47,791 nt of DNA from SLQH01 sp964612995 (GCA_964612995.1 CAZTGE010000013.1:1-47791); one strand, 5' to 3'; numbered from the stretch's first letter, positions 27,583 through 36,406 are shown. The notes: generated by a model not told the origin, from the sequence alone. A program made the numbers and translations.

Positions 27583-30500
27583 GCGAAGTGCCTGCCACGC
27601 CGGAACTGCCGCAGTGCAAGTATATCAACCTCACCCCGTATTCGTGGTTTGGGGCGTGGGTCGGTGAGGGCGGTCCGCACCGTTACACTATGACCGTAGC
27701 CATGAAGGCGAGCTTTGCTATGTCGCCGGAAGGTGGGCTCAAGGTCCTTGAGGAGCAGTTGACCATTCGCGGAGACGAATTTGCCGGTGATGATCAGGCG
27801 GCCATGAACGGTGAACTCCTCCATGGTTGCGATCTCTCGGGTTGGAAGCCGCGGGCCGATCTGCTGTTGCTTGGCAGTGCTTACGCGCCTGGGGGCAGGC
27901 CGGCGACCGCCTGCGAAGTGGCCTTTCGCGTTGGGAGGTGGGAGAAGCGACTCTTGGTGACGGGCGACCGCATCTGGAAGCCGGGCGTCATGCTCAGTCG
28001 AGCGGGTGAGCCGCAGCCGTTCACGCGGTTGCCGTTGCGGTGGGAGCGCGCCTTCGGTGGAGAGGGCTGCGACACCAATCCGGTTGGCCGTGGTCGGAAG
28101 AGTGACCTTCTGCCGAACCTTGAATACATCGATGATCGTCTGAACCGGCGGGGGGGGCGCGTGCGTCCAGCATCGTTCGGCCCGGTCAATCGCTTGTGGC
28201 AGCCGCGCATGCGCAAGATGGGAACCTGCGACAAGAGTTACCTTGAACGGTTGCATCCTCGCTATCCGGATGATTTCGACTGGGGTTACTTCAACGAGGC
28301 CTCCGATGATCAGCAACTCGAAGGCTACCTCCGAGGCGACGAGGAGGTCGGCTTTCGCAATCTCCACCCCGAGGTGCCAGAGTGGAGCCTGCGCTTGCCA
28401 GGCTCGCGTGTGCGTTGTTTTGTGGAAGGCACAGACGACGCAGGCGTAGCGCGTGTGCGCGAGATTGCCATGAATTTGGATACCCTCGTCGCATACGTTG
28501 ACGACGGACACCTCAGCTTGATCTGGCGCGGCTACACCGAGGTGCGCACGGAGGATCGCAGCGAGATCACGCGCATGCTCTTCGCCGAGGAATCGCTGAC
28601 CGAACCGCGTGACAGCACATGGTATCTTGCGCAGGTGGCCGAGGGCAAGGATCTGTTCGAAAGCAAGGCGGCCGAGGTGGAAGCGCAGGCCGACGCGGTG
28701 ATGGCCGAGGTCCAGGCCAAGCTCGACCGCTATGGTCTCAAGGTGGATGTGCGGGCGGAGGTCGTTGCAGTGCGCAACGGCGCGGCGGGCGTGCCGGCAG
28801 CGATGATGACCTGTTTCCCGTTCGATCCCATGGGGCCATTTCCGCCGCAGTTGAAGCACATGGAGGCCGATCTGGAGGAGGCGGCGCGCGAAGTCGCGGA
28901 GGTCGATGCCAAGGCGAAGGCGAAACTCGAGGAACTTGGCTATGACTACGGTGAGGTGGTGGCGGCTGTGAATGGCGGCGAGGCGGCGCCGTTGGCTCAA
29001 GCCCACGCCAGCCTCAAGGAGCGCAAGCAGTACCTCGAGGACATGGATCGGGAGGTTCCGGATCAGATGCAGGACCTGTTGGACCGATTCGACAGGAATC
29101 CGGATGACCCGTTCGAGATCCACCAGATCTTCACCGGGCTGCGCGATGGGGGGATCGACCTCGCCAAGGTCGGCGCGGCGGAGGCAGAGTTCGCTGCCAG
29201 CGGCAACTTTGCAGCGTATCTCGCCGCCAAGATGCCCGGCTGTGTCGTGGAGCCGCCTGCGGACGGTTGCAAGCCCATGCGGGAGTTGATCGAGAAGAGA
29301 AATGAAGAGCGCAAGCAGGAGGTCGAACAGGCAGGGCAGAAACCGTCCGCAGAAGGGGCCGGGTCTCCCGACATCACTGGCGCGGTGGATGAGCAGGGCC
29401 AGTCGTCGCCACCAACGGATGTCGCCGCCGCGGATGGAGCAGCCGGGGCGGAGAGTGCTGCAGGAGCCGCTGACGATTCCAGGGGTTCTGCAGAGGCCGC
29501 GGGTGAAACCGGCGCCCCGGGCGGTGGAGGCGGCGAAGCGAGCTTTGAGCGCGCGTCAGCGGGAGCGCCTGCGGCCCGGTCTGGCAATCCCTTGTTGGCC
29601 TTGATGGCCGCCATCGCGGCGGTCGGTGGTGGCAAGCTCGCGACGCCGGTCCTCGGCGGTATCGATGCGGTGGCGGCACAGGGAATGATCGATCGCGGTG
29701 AGACGTTCGCTGGTCAGGTGCTCAGCAACTCGGATTTCTCTGGTGTCGATCTTGCGGGGCAGAACTTCACCGGCGCCATGCTCAACGGCGCCGCCTTCGG
29801 CGACACGCCGCTCGCCGGAGCGCGTTTCGAGAACGCACTCATGCGCGACTGCGTATTCGATGGCGCCGACTGTCGCGAAGTCGCTTTTGTGGGCTGCGAC
29901 CTCGGCGGCAGCAGCTTCCGCGGTGCCGACCTGCGCGGCGCTTCCTTCAGCAACTGCGGTTGTGTCGATGTGATTTTCGCAAATGCCATCATGCGTGGAG
30001 CCACCCTCGAGAGCACGGCTTTCAGCGACTGTGATTTCTGTGAGGCTGATCTGCGCGAGACTACCTGCAAGAACTTCATTCTCCAGAACTGCGACCTGCG
30101 AGGTATCGTTGCTGCCGGTTGCACTTGGGACTTTCTTGGCTTCTACGAGAGTCGACTCGCCGATGCCGATCTGCGCGACACTCACCTGGTCAACTGTGTC
30201 TTCAAATCGTGCATCGCCCCACGGCTGAACTGTGGCCGCGCAGAGCTCGAGGGGTTTCGCACCATCGGCGAGAGCGAGTTCGATGAGGCCGTGTTCTCCG
30301 AAGCGCGCCTCGGCGGCAGTACCTTCATGTACGCGCGTCTTCTGCGTGCAGACTTCTCCTATGGTGATCTGCGGGGCGCCTGCTTCATCGACAATGTGGC
30401 TTGGGAGTGCCGCTTCCGCCATGCCGACTGCAAAGGAGCCATGCTGCGGCGCAGCCAGTTGGTGAAAGCTGACTTCACGGGGGCGAATCTTTGTCAGGCG

Positions 30501-30635
30501 GTGCTCGGGGCGGCTGATGTGCGCGCTGCCGTGTTCACCGGGAGCAACTGCTTCGAGTGTGACTTCACCGGGGCGCTGACCACCGACGCGCAGTTCTCAG
30601 GCGCCAACCTGCGTGGGACTTTGGTGCAGGCATGA
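27579..30635 (+). CDS. DUF2169 T6SS accessory protein fused to pentapeptide repeats
   Basis: The protein is 1018 aa from a GTG overlapping the vgrG stop by four bases. Residues about 15-320 are the DUF2169 domain (MTVAMKASFAM, LPLRWERAFGG). A charged helical segment follows (about 348-500), then a poorly conserved stretch, an Ala/Gly/Pro-rich linker (about 588-670) and a short hydrophobic run (LLALMAAIAAVGG). From about 705 to the end, pentapeptide repeats (A-D/N-L/F-x-x pattern) predict a right-handed quadrilateral beta-helix. DUF2169 proteins lie next to vgrG and PAAR-like genes and are thought to help load effectors; this is family knowledge, not shown here. Confidence 0.9.
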   Translation: MSEVPATPELPQCKYINLTPYSWFGAWVGEGGPHRYTMTVAMKASFAMSPEGGLKVLEEQLTIRGDEFAGDDQAAMNGELLHGCDLSGWKPRADLLLLGSAYAPGGRPATACEVAFRVGRWEKRLLVTGDRIWKPGVMLSRAGEPQPFTRLPLRWERAFGGEGCDTNPVGRGRKSDLLPNLEYIDDRLNRRGGRVRPASFGPVNRLWQPRMRKMGTCDKSYLERLHPRYPDDFDWGYFNEASDDQQLEGYLRGDEEVGFRNLHPEVPEWSLRLPGSRVRCFVEGTDDAGVARVREIAMNLDTLVAYVDDGHLSLIWRGYTEVRTEDRSEITRMLFAEESLTEPRDSTWYLAQVAEGKDLFESKAAEVEAQADAVMAEVQAKLDRYGLKVDVRAEVVAVRNGAAGVPAAMMTCFPFDPMGPFPPQLKHMEADLEEAAREVAEVDAKAKAKLEELGYDYGEVVAAVNGGEAAPLAQAHASLKERKQYLEDMDREVPDQMQDLLDRFDRNPDDPFEIHQIFTGLRDGGIDLAKVGAAEAEFAASGNFAAYLAAKMPGCVVEPPADGCKPMRELIEKRNEERKQEVEQAGQKPSAEGAGSPDITGAVDEQGQSSPPTDVAAADGAAGAESAAGAADDSRGSAEAAGETGAPGGGGGEASFERASAGAPAARSGNPLLALMAAIAAVGGGKLATPVLGGIDAVAAQGMIDRGETFAGQVLSNSDFSGVDLAGQNFTGAMLNGAAFGDTPLAGARFENALMRDCVFDGADCREVAFVGCDLGGSSFRGADLRGASFSNCGCVDVIFANAIMRGATLESTAFSDCDFCEADLRETTCKNFILQNCDLRGIVAAGCTWDFLGFYESRLADADLRDTHLVNCVFKSCIAPRLNCGRAELEGFRTIGESEFDEAVFSEARLGGSTFMYARLLRADFSYGDLRGACFIDNVAWECRFRHADCKGAMLRRSQLVKADFTGANLCQAVLGAADVRAAVFTGSNCFECDFTGALTTDAQFSGANLRGTLVQA

Positions 30636-32575
30636 GTGACGACTCCAAGGATCCGGAGATCAAGGCACCCTTGCGGCAGGAGGCGGTTTACGCGCTTCTC
30701 GATGCCGGTCGCTCTCTGGCGGGCGAACGCCTGCATGGTGTCGACCTGCACGAGCGAGATCTGTCCGGCCACGACTTCAGCGGCTGTCGGATGACCAACT
30801 GCGACCTCGGCTGGGCACATCTCGATAACGCGGACTTTGGCGGGGCGTTGCTCTACGATTGTTCGCTGGAGGCGGCCTCGCTCGCGGGTACCCGGTTCGC
30901 CTCGAGCTCACTGGTGAAATGCACCATCGCTGGGGCCGACATCGGGTCGGCGCGATGGGAGGCTGACTGCGTGCTCCAGGGCCTGGATCTATCAGGGAAG
31001 ATCTTCAGCGGTCTTGATTTTTCCGATCTGACATTGTTGCAGTGCGACTTCCACGATGCCCGTTTGGAGGATTGCACCTGGGACGGCGTGCGCCCCACGA
31101 ACTGCACCTGGGAAGGGGCGCGGTTCATCCGTTGCAGCTGCCGTCGGTGGATGTCTGTGTCGGGTGAATTCCTGCGAACGCGCTTCGAGTCCTGTAGCCT
31201 GGAGGATGCCATCATCATGGATGCTGGTCTGGTCGAGACCGCGTTCATGGACTGCGACCTTTCCAAGGTCACCTTCCAGGCCTGTCGCTTCGAACAGATG
31301 GCATCGCTGCCCGATGCCATCTGGGGTGTGCGCTTTATGGACTGCGCCATGCGCGGCATACGCCTGGCGCGCAAGCATATAGATTGGGCGATGTTTGCGC
31401 AGTGTGACTTACGCGAAGCTGATCTCGCCGACGTGCAGATGGACGAGGTCAGCGTCAGTGCCTGTGATCTGCGCGGAGCCGTTCTGCAGGGCACGGTCAG
31501 CGAACGGACCAAGTTCGTACAATGCGATTTGCGCGATGCCGATGTGCGCGGTTGGCGTTTGGCCGGCGGGGAGCTCGCTGACTGCCGCATTGCCGATGCC
31601 CCCGACGCCGAGGCAGGCAAGGACGCCCTGCCGAGCTATCGCATAGCTCTGCGTGATGCTGATTTGCGCGATGCTTCGCTTCTGCGCATGGAGTTGCGTG
31701 GGGCAGATCTCGCCGGGCAGGATCTTTCCTCCCTGCGACTCATGGAGTGCCGTTGTGAACGGATCAACCTGGCCGGGAGCCGCTGGCGCGATGCCCAAGT
31801 GGCCAGTTGCAGCTTTGCCGGGGGGGATCTGAGTGGATCCGATCTGGGTGCATCTCAGTTCGCCCAGGCATCGTTCGCCGGGGCAGACCTGTCGCACGCG
31901 CTTCTCGACCGTACACAGTTCGCCCAGTGTGAGTTCGCCGGCGCAAGCATGCGGGCTGCACAGTTGAGCGATGTTGCTCTGGTCGAGCTCAATCTGGGAG
32001 ACATCGATCTGCGTGAGGCGCGCTTGTTCCGCTGCGTGTTACTCGGGAGCACAGGTCCCGGCATCGATCTCTCCGGGCTCTGTTGTGCACGCTCGTTCTT
32101 CAAGGACTGCAATCTTCATGGGGCCAGCTTTCGAGGTGCTGATCTCATGCAGTGCAATTTTATGGGGGCGGATCTCTCGGGGGCGGATCTCGGGGAGTGT
32201 CGAGGGAAGAACGCAGTTTTCATGGGTGCCGATCTGCGTGGCGCCAATCTGCGAGGCAGCGATCTGCGCCAAGCTATCTTCAACGAAGCCGATTTGCGCA
32301 AGGCCGATCTCGCACGCTGCCGGCTGTCGCGCTCCGTTTTCGATGGTGCCGACGCCACGCTGTGCAGTTTCGCTGAGAGCGACATGCCGTTCGCCACCAT
32401 GAAGGAGACGGTGCTGGAAGGCGCAGTCTTCGTGTCGGCCAATCTGTTGCGTGCTGACCTGCACGGCATCCGCGATGCGGGGGCCAACTGGGAGAAGGCG
32501 AACCTCGCGTTCGTCAAGCGCACCGACCCTGATCGCTATGCGGCGGAGCACTTCGCTCCCGCCGGGAAGGAGTAG
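30632..32575 (+). CDS. Pentapeptide-repeat protein in the T6SS accessory module
   Basis: The protein is 647 aa with an ATGA overlap with the upstream gene. Almost the whole chain (about 40-630) is pentapeptide repeat, e.g. GADLSGADLGECRG and GADLRGANLRGSDLRQA. It should therefore form a long beta-helical rod. There is no signal peptide, membrane segment or catalytic motif. Its coupling to the DUF2169-pentapeptide gene suggests side-by-side or end-to-end assembly of the two rods. It could be part of the spike-loading complex or an effector or immunity scaffold; the sequence does not decide. Confidence 0.88.
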   Translation: MSDDSKDPEIKAPLRQEAVYALLDAGRSLAGERLHGVDLHERDLSGHDFSGCRMTNCDLGWAHLDNADFGGALLYDCSLEAASLAGTRFASSSLVKCTIAGADIGSARWEADCVLQGLDLSGKIFSGLDFSDLTLLQCDFHDARLEDCTWDGVRPTNCTWEGARFIRCSCRRWMSVSGEFLRTRFESCSLEDAIIMDAGLVETAFMDCDLSKVTFQACRFEQMASLPDAIWGVRFMDCAMRGIRLARKHIDWAMFAQCDLREADLADVQMDEVSVSACDLRGAVLQGTVSERTKFVQCDLRDADVRGWRLAGGELADCRIADAPDAEAGKDALPSYRIALRDADLRDASLLRMELRGADLAGQDLSSLRLMECRCERINLAGSRWRDAQVASCSFAGGDLSGSDLGASQFAQASFAGADLSHALLDRTQFAQCEFAGASMRAAQLSDVALVELNLGDIDLREARLFRCVLLGSTGPGIDLSGLCCARSFFKDCNLHGASFRGADLMQCNFMGADLSGADLGECRGKNAVFMGADLRGANLRGSDLRQAIFNEADLRKADLARCRLSRSVFDGADATLCSFAESDMPFATMKETVLEGAVFVSANLLRADLHGIRDAGANWEKANLAFVKRTDPDRYAAEHFAPAGKE

Positions 32576-32577
32576 CC

Positions 32578-33126
32578 ATGTCGACCTATACCCACGATGA
32601 CCCTGCTGCAGCGCTAGCCGGCATCGTCGGCGTTGCGCTGGGGCCGGCGCCGGTGCTGAGCGTTGCCGGTTCCCGCGTGACCGTTCTTCTGGAAGGACGT
32701 GAGGTGATGGCCACGTTAGCGGTGGGTTATCCGTATTGCCCGTCTGTGGGCGACTCCGTTCTGGCTATTGCCAAAGAGGATCACGCCTACGTCGTCGGGG
32801 TTATCGCCGGCACAGGCTGCAGTATCTTGCGGGTTCCTGGTGACTTGGTTATCGAGGCCGGTGGCAGGTTGTCCCTGCGCGGGGGCAGAGCAGTGGAGGT
32901 GGACGGACAGGAGGTGACCCTGCGCGCTCGGGCGCTCAAGGTCTTTGCCGACTGCCTGACGGAAACACTGGGGTCCGCTTTCCGCAGCGTGGCCAAGCTC
33001 TTGCGGATATCGGCAGGCCAGCGCCAGCTCGACGTCGAGTCGACCAATATGGAGCGTAGTCAGCGTACATACATGCACAGTGAGAAAGAAACCATCATCA
33101 ACGCCGAGCAGGTCAACATCGCCTGA
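32578..33126 (+). CDS. DUF3540 T6SS accessory protein
   Basis: The protein is 182 aa, starting two bases after the pentapeptide gene's stop, with an AAGGAG site inside that gene. The pattern fits DUF3540: an N-terminal OB-like segment (VTVLLEGREVMATLAVGYPYCPSVGDSVLAI, read in pieces), then repeated beta strands (GDLVIEAGGRLSLRGG, KLLRISAGQRQLDVES) ending in NAEQVNIA. Such C-terminal strands resemble a short spike beta-helix. The family co-occurs with DUF2169 and DUF4150 genes in T6SS loci. It is probably a spike or adaptor component. Confidence 0.82.
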   Translation: MSTYTHDDPAAALAGIVGVALGPAPVLSVAGSRVTVLLEGREVMATLAVGYPYCPSVGDSVLAIAKEDHAYVVGVIAGTGCSILRVPGDLVIEAGGRLSLRGGRAVEVDGQEVTLRARALKVFADCLTETLGSAFRSVAKLLRISAGQRQLDVESTNMERSQRTYMHSEKETIINAEQVNIA

Positions 33127-33138
33127 GGAGTAAGTAAC

Positions 33139-33549
33139 ATGTTTCCGGCAGGAACAAATATGGGGGGCATGAATCTGGCGTTCCCCGACGTGTGTAAGAC
33201 TCCCATCCCACCAGCGGGGCCGATCCCTCTGCCGTATCCGAACATCGCGCAGAACATGTTGACGAATCCGGCGACGGCCAGCTTTCGGGTGCTGGTGCAG
33301 TGTGGAATGTCACAGACTATCATGTCGATGCCCATGATGAGCAACGGCGATGAGCCCGGGGTGGCCGGTGGTGTTGTCTCGAACATGTTCATCGGGCCGG
33401 CCAAGTTCTCTCTCGGTTCGGTGCGTCTGCTCACCGGCGGGATGCCCCAGGTGCGCATGACCTCGACGACGATGCAGAACGGTATGGCGCCCAACGCGGT
33501 TGCGGGCTTGCAGAGCGTGCCGTCACAGATTCGGATGCTCTGCGTGTGA
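33139..33549 (+). CDS. DUF4150 PAAR-like spike-tip protein
   Basis: The protein is 136 aa. DUF4150 features are visible: FPDVCKTPIPPAGPIPLPYPNIAQ, then GDEPGVAGGVVSNMFIGPAKF and a Met/Thr-rich strand segment ending TMQNGMAPNAVAG. DUF4150 proteins replace or resemble PAAR tips on VgrG and often carry C-terminal toxins. Here the protein stops right after the PAAR-like core, so any effector must be separate. Its stop overlaps the start of the Ntn-hydrolase-like gene by four bases (GTGA). Confidence 0.88.
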   Translation: MFPAGTNMGGMNLAFPDVCKTPIPPAGPIPLPYPNIAQNMLTNPATASFRVLVQCGMSQTIMSMPMMSNGDEPGVAGGVVSNMFIGPAKFSLGSVRLLTGGMPQVRMTSTTMQNGMAPNAVAGLQSVPSQIRMLCV

Positions 33550-34319
33550 CGGCAGTCATCGTCATCCGGGTCAACGATGGCGTCGTGCTCGCTGCCGATG
33601 GGCGGTCTGTGATCGTCCGCGATCGCGACGGGCTGGCGCTGCATGGCTACGAGCATGCGGGAAAGGTGTTTCCGGTCTGTGATCTACCCGCGTTGGGGGT
33701 GGCCAGCAGCGGGGCAGGTAGCATCGGCGGTCTCTCGATCCGCTTCCTGTGTCGCAGGCTACGCGAACGGTTCGCGGCCACCCCGCCCGATGGTCGATCG
33801 GTGACGAGCACGATCGAGGCGATCGCCACCGATCTGCGGCAGGCGAGCCGGGATCCGACCTGTCCTGAGCACAACCCGCAGCCCGATCTGGAATGGCTGA
33901 TCGCCGGATTCGCGCACGGCGCCGATCTACCCGAGGTGCATCGCCTGCGGCTGCGGTCGGGCAGGCCGCTTGCACCCGAACCGGTGAGGCAGCGGTTGGT
34001 GTGGAGCGGTACGGGCACCGCATGCCTCGATCGGCTCATCGGCGGCGTGGCCCCGGAGATGCGGGCGTTGATCACCCGCGAGGTCTCGAGCAAGCCGGAG
34101 GCCGACCGGCTGCTGCAGGTTCTTGAGCAGATGCGGATGGAGCTGGTTCATCCAGAGATGCCGCTCGAGGACGCCGCCGCACTTGCTGTTACCTTGCTCG
34201 AGCTTGTCGTGGGGGTCGAGCGTCTGAATGGTGAGTTGGCATTGGCAGCCGGTCGCATTACCGCCGCCGTCGTTGACCGCTTCAGCGGCTTTCGCTATCT
34301 TCGCGGCGAACCGGCCTAG
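33546..34319 (+). CDS. Proteasome/HslV-like Ntn-hydrolase in the T6SS operon
   Basis: The protein is 257 aa, with a GTG start inside the DUF4150 stop. After the initiator Met it begins T-A-V-I-V-I, then DGVVLAADGR, as in proteasome beta subunits and HslV. Counting that Thr as 1, Asp17 is present and a Lys at 39 lies in HAGKVFPV, matching the catalytic Lys33 context (GKKLFQI) with about six extra residues. A later LIAGFAHGADLPEVHRLRLRSGRP strand pair and SGTGTACLDRL helix resemble the core sheets and GSG loop of the fold. The Asp166 site is not clear. There is no signal peptide. It could be a protease, a processing factor or an effector. The fold assignment is pattern-based and moderately confident; the role is unknown. 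Confidence 0.65.
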   Translation: MTAVIVIRVNDGVVLAADGRSVIVRDRDGLALHGYEHAGKVFPVCDLPALGVASSGAGSIGGLSIRFLCRRLRERFAATPPDGRSVTSTIEAIATDLRQASRDPTCPEHNPQPDLEWLIAGFAHGADLPEVHRLRLRSGRPLAPEPVRQRLVWSGTGTACLDRLIGGVAPEMRALITREVSSKPEADRLLQVLEQMRMELVHPEMPLEDAAALAVTLLELVVGVERLNGELALAAGRITAAVVDRFSGFRYLRGEPA

Positions 34320-34326
34320 GAGCGCC

Positions 34327-35514
34327 ATGACTCGCGTCCAACTCATCGCACTGCTGTTCATGGTCACACCCGGCGTCGCCCACGCCGTCGATGGCGTGAC
34401 AAACGACAGCATCCTGTTCGGACAGAGCTGCGCCCTGAGCGGGCCCTCGCAGGAGAGCGGGCGGGCGGTGGCGCATGGTCTGGAGATCGCCTTCGCCAGC
34501 GTCAATGCCAGGGGTGGGGTTGATGGTCGGCGGATCGAGCTGATCACCCGCGACGACGGCTACGACCCGGAGCGAGCGCGGCTCCAGGTTGAACGCCTGG
34601 TCGATGAAGATCATGTGTTCGCTCTGATCGGCAACCTCGGCACGCCGACGAGCCTCGCTGTGCTGCCGCTGCTGAGCAATCGCGGCATTCCCTTGATCGG
34701 CCCGGTGACCGGAAGCGAAGCCCTGCGTGATCCGCTGACGCGCGTGGTGATCAACATCCGGCCGGGCTATGCCGCAGAAGCAGAGCGGGTCGTCGGACAT
34801 CTGGTCGACGTGACTGGATGCGCGCGGGTCGCCTGCCTGCATCAACGCGGGGCCGATGTCGGTCGCGCAGGAACCGAGCGGGCACTCGCGAATCGTGGTC
34901 TCGAGCTTGTGGCGATCGGTGACTACGCCGCGAATGCCAACGGCATCCGTCAGGGTCTGTTGCACATCCGACGCGGGCGACCGGATGGGATCATGCTGGC
35001 CGCTACCAATGAAGCCGCGGTGAATTTCATCACGCTCTCTCAGGCCGTGGGCTCACATGATGTCCACTACGGTTGCATTTCCTACGTGGATGCTGCCTTT
35101 TTGTATCAGCGCCTCGGTTCTGCGAGCGACGGCATTGTGTTGGCGCGGGTGGTGCCGCATCTGACACCTGATGCGCCCGAGCCGCTGGTACGGCAGTTCC
35201 GCGCTGATCTCGCGGCCTACATTGAGGCACAGGGTCTGATTAACTCTGATGGCGCGGCCGTCATCAACGAGAGCGCCTTCATGCTGGAAGGCTATCTCGT
35301 GGGTCGGTTCACCTGTGCCGTTCTCGAGGGGCTCACGGGTCTGCCAACGCGGTCCGGCTTCATCGATGCGGTCGAGCAACGTAGGCGGTTCGACGTCGCC
35401 GGCGTTGAACTCCGCTTCAGCCCGACCGACCACCAAGGATCGGACACCGTCCACCTCAGCGTGGTGCGTGGCGGGGTGGCCGTACCGGTGGAGCAAACAA
35501 CCGATCCACGCTGA
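34327..35514 (+). CDS. Periplasmic amino-acid-type binding protein (LivK-like, Peripla_BP_6)
   Basis: The protein is 395 aa. I chose the ATG at 34327, which has AGGAG (partly in the upstream stop) five bases before it and begins a signal peptide (about 1-19, cleavage after AHA). Type I periplasmic-binding segments follow: ILFGQSCALSGPSQESGR, INARGG-like VNARGGVDGRRIELITRDDGYDPERA, FALIGNLGTPTSLAVLPLL and IPLIGPVTGSEALRD. No ABC permease or ATPase lies in the window, so it may sense a ligand rather than feed a transporter. It is the last gene of the T6SS run. Family certain; role inferred. Confidence 0.85.
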   Translation: MTRVQLIALLFMVTPGVAHAVDGVTNDSILFGQSCALSGPSQESGRAVAHGLEIAFASVNARGGVDGRRIELITRDDGYDPERARLQVERLVDEDHVFALIGNLGTPTSLAVLPLLSNRGIPLIGPVTGSEALRDPLTRVVINIRPGYAAEAERVVGHLVDVTGCARVACLHQRGADVGRAGTERALANRGLELVAIGDYAANANGIRQGLLHIRRGRPDGIMLAATNEAAVNFITLSQAVGSHDVHYGCISYVDAAFLYQRLGSASDGIVLARVVPHLTPDAPEPLVRQFRADLAAYIEAQGLINSDGAAVINESAFMLEGYLVGRFTCAVLEGLTGLPTRSGFIDAVEQRRRFDVAGVELRFSPTDHQGSDTVHLSVVRGGVAVPVEQTTDPR

Positions 35515-35539
35515 TCGCCCGCTGATCGCCGGCTGTGGT

Positions 35540-36406
35540 TCAGATCGCGTCGGGTCCGGCGCCAGCGGCCAGAGCCAACAAGGCATCGCGAATCAGGTTC
35601 TGGCGCCGCTTGATCGTCGCGAGCTGCTCCGTGCGTAGTTTGCGGAGCGTCTGCTCGAGGTCGTCCCCGGTGAGCCCTGCCGCGACACAGGCCAGCCCTT
35701 CGCGCAGCAGCGGTTCATCGGCGGCGGTGGCCAGCTCGAGCAACTGCTCGGGCCTCGCGTTTGCCCCCACGCGCAGCAGCTCGCGCAGTAACGGCAACAG
35801 ATCCTCGGCTCCCTCGTGCACCGGTGGCGGTGGTGTGGTGCCGACGTCCATCGCGAGCTCGCGCTGCGGCGCTGATCCAGGATCTGCCGCTGGCGCCGGT
35901 GCCGGTGGCGGCTCAGTCTGGTTGTCAGGCTGATCGTCTTGCGGCGCTGCGCTCTGGAGCGAAGGGTGGCTGGGGGCTGGCGTGGTATCGGCCGGAGCCC
36001 GGCGACGCGGGATCTCACCGGCGAGCACGCGACCGGCGGTTGCGCAGAGGCCGGCGAGAGCGCTGGCGAAGTGGTTGTCGGTCGGCTCGGCGAGCAGGCG
36101 GACATTCTGCTTGAGCCAGCGTGCGGACTCATCATCGAGCTCTGCGTAGACACGTTCGGCCAGTTCGGGCTCGCCTTTGGCGAGCACAACCGCGAGATCA
36201 TCAACCCGGCAAAGGCTTAGGGTCTGTTGCAGGTGGGCACGATCGAGGCCCAGCAGGTCGACCTGGGTGCTGAGCGCAGCCTTGGCGGGAGGGCTCGCCG
36301 ATGGTCGCTCGGCATCGTTCTGTCGACCGGCTTCGGCGGCGCGCCGTGTCGCAGAGGCATCGGTGATGTCGCTGAGCAGATCGGACAAGGGCTTGGGCTC
36401 AGTCAT
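35540..36406 (-). CDS. FliG-C-like helical protein, coupled to the receptor kinase
   Basis: The protein is 288 aa. Its start overlaps the kinase stop by four bases (ATGA), so it is translated with it. Residues about 50-130 resemble the C-terminal domain of the flagellar switch protein FliG: LDRAHLQQTLSLCRVDDLAVVL, then ELAERVYAELDDESARWLKQNVRLL. A Pro/Ala-rich disordered linker (about 134-195) connects to a helical C-terminal domain (about 200-288, LLPLLRELLRVGANARPEQLLEL). No flagellar gene is in the window. It may be an adaptor between the kinase and the T6SS. The FliG resemblance is by eye only. Confidence 0.6.
   Translation of the reverse strand: MTEPKPLSDLLSDITDASATRRAAEAGRQNDAERPSASPPAKAALSTQVDLLGLDRAHLQQTLSLCRVDDLAVVLAKGEPELAERVYAELDDESARWLKQNVRLLAEPTDNHFASALAGLCATAGRVLAGEIPRRRAPADTTPAPSHPSLQSAAPQDDQPDNQTEPPPAPAPAADPGSAPQRELAMDVGTTPPPPVHEGAEDLLPLLRELLRVGANARPEQLLELATAADEPLLREGLACVAAGLTGDDLEQTLRKLRTEQLATIKRRQNLIRDALLALAAGAGPDAI

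Noticed and set aside
27072..29123. Minus-strand open frame of 683 codons
   Set aside because: It lies opposite vgrG and the DUF2169 gene, has no domain pattern and reflects codon bias of the real strand.
33546..34319. T6SS immunity protein
   Set aside because: It has no signal peptide and no known immunity pattern, and the N-terminal Thr/Asp/Lys arrangement fits an Ntn-hydrolase better.
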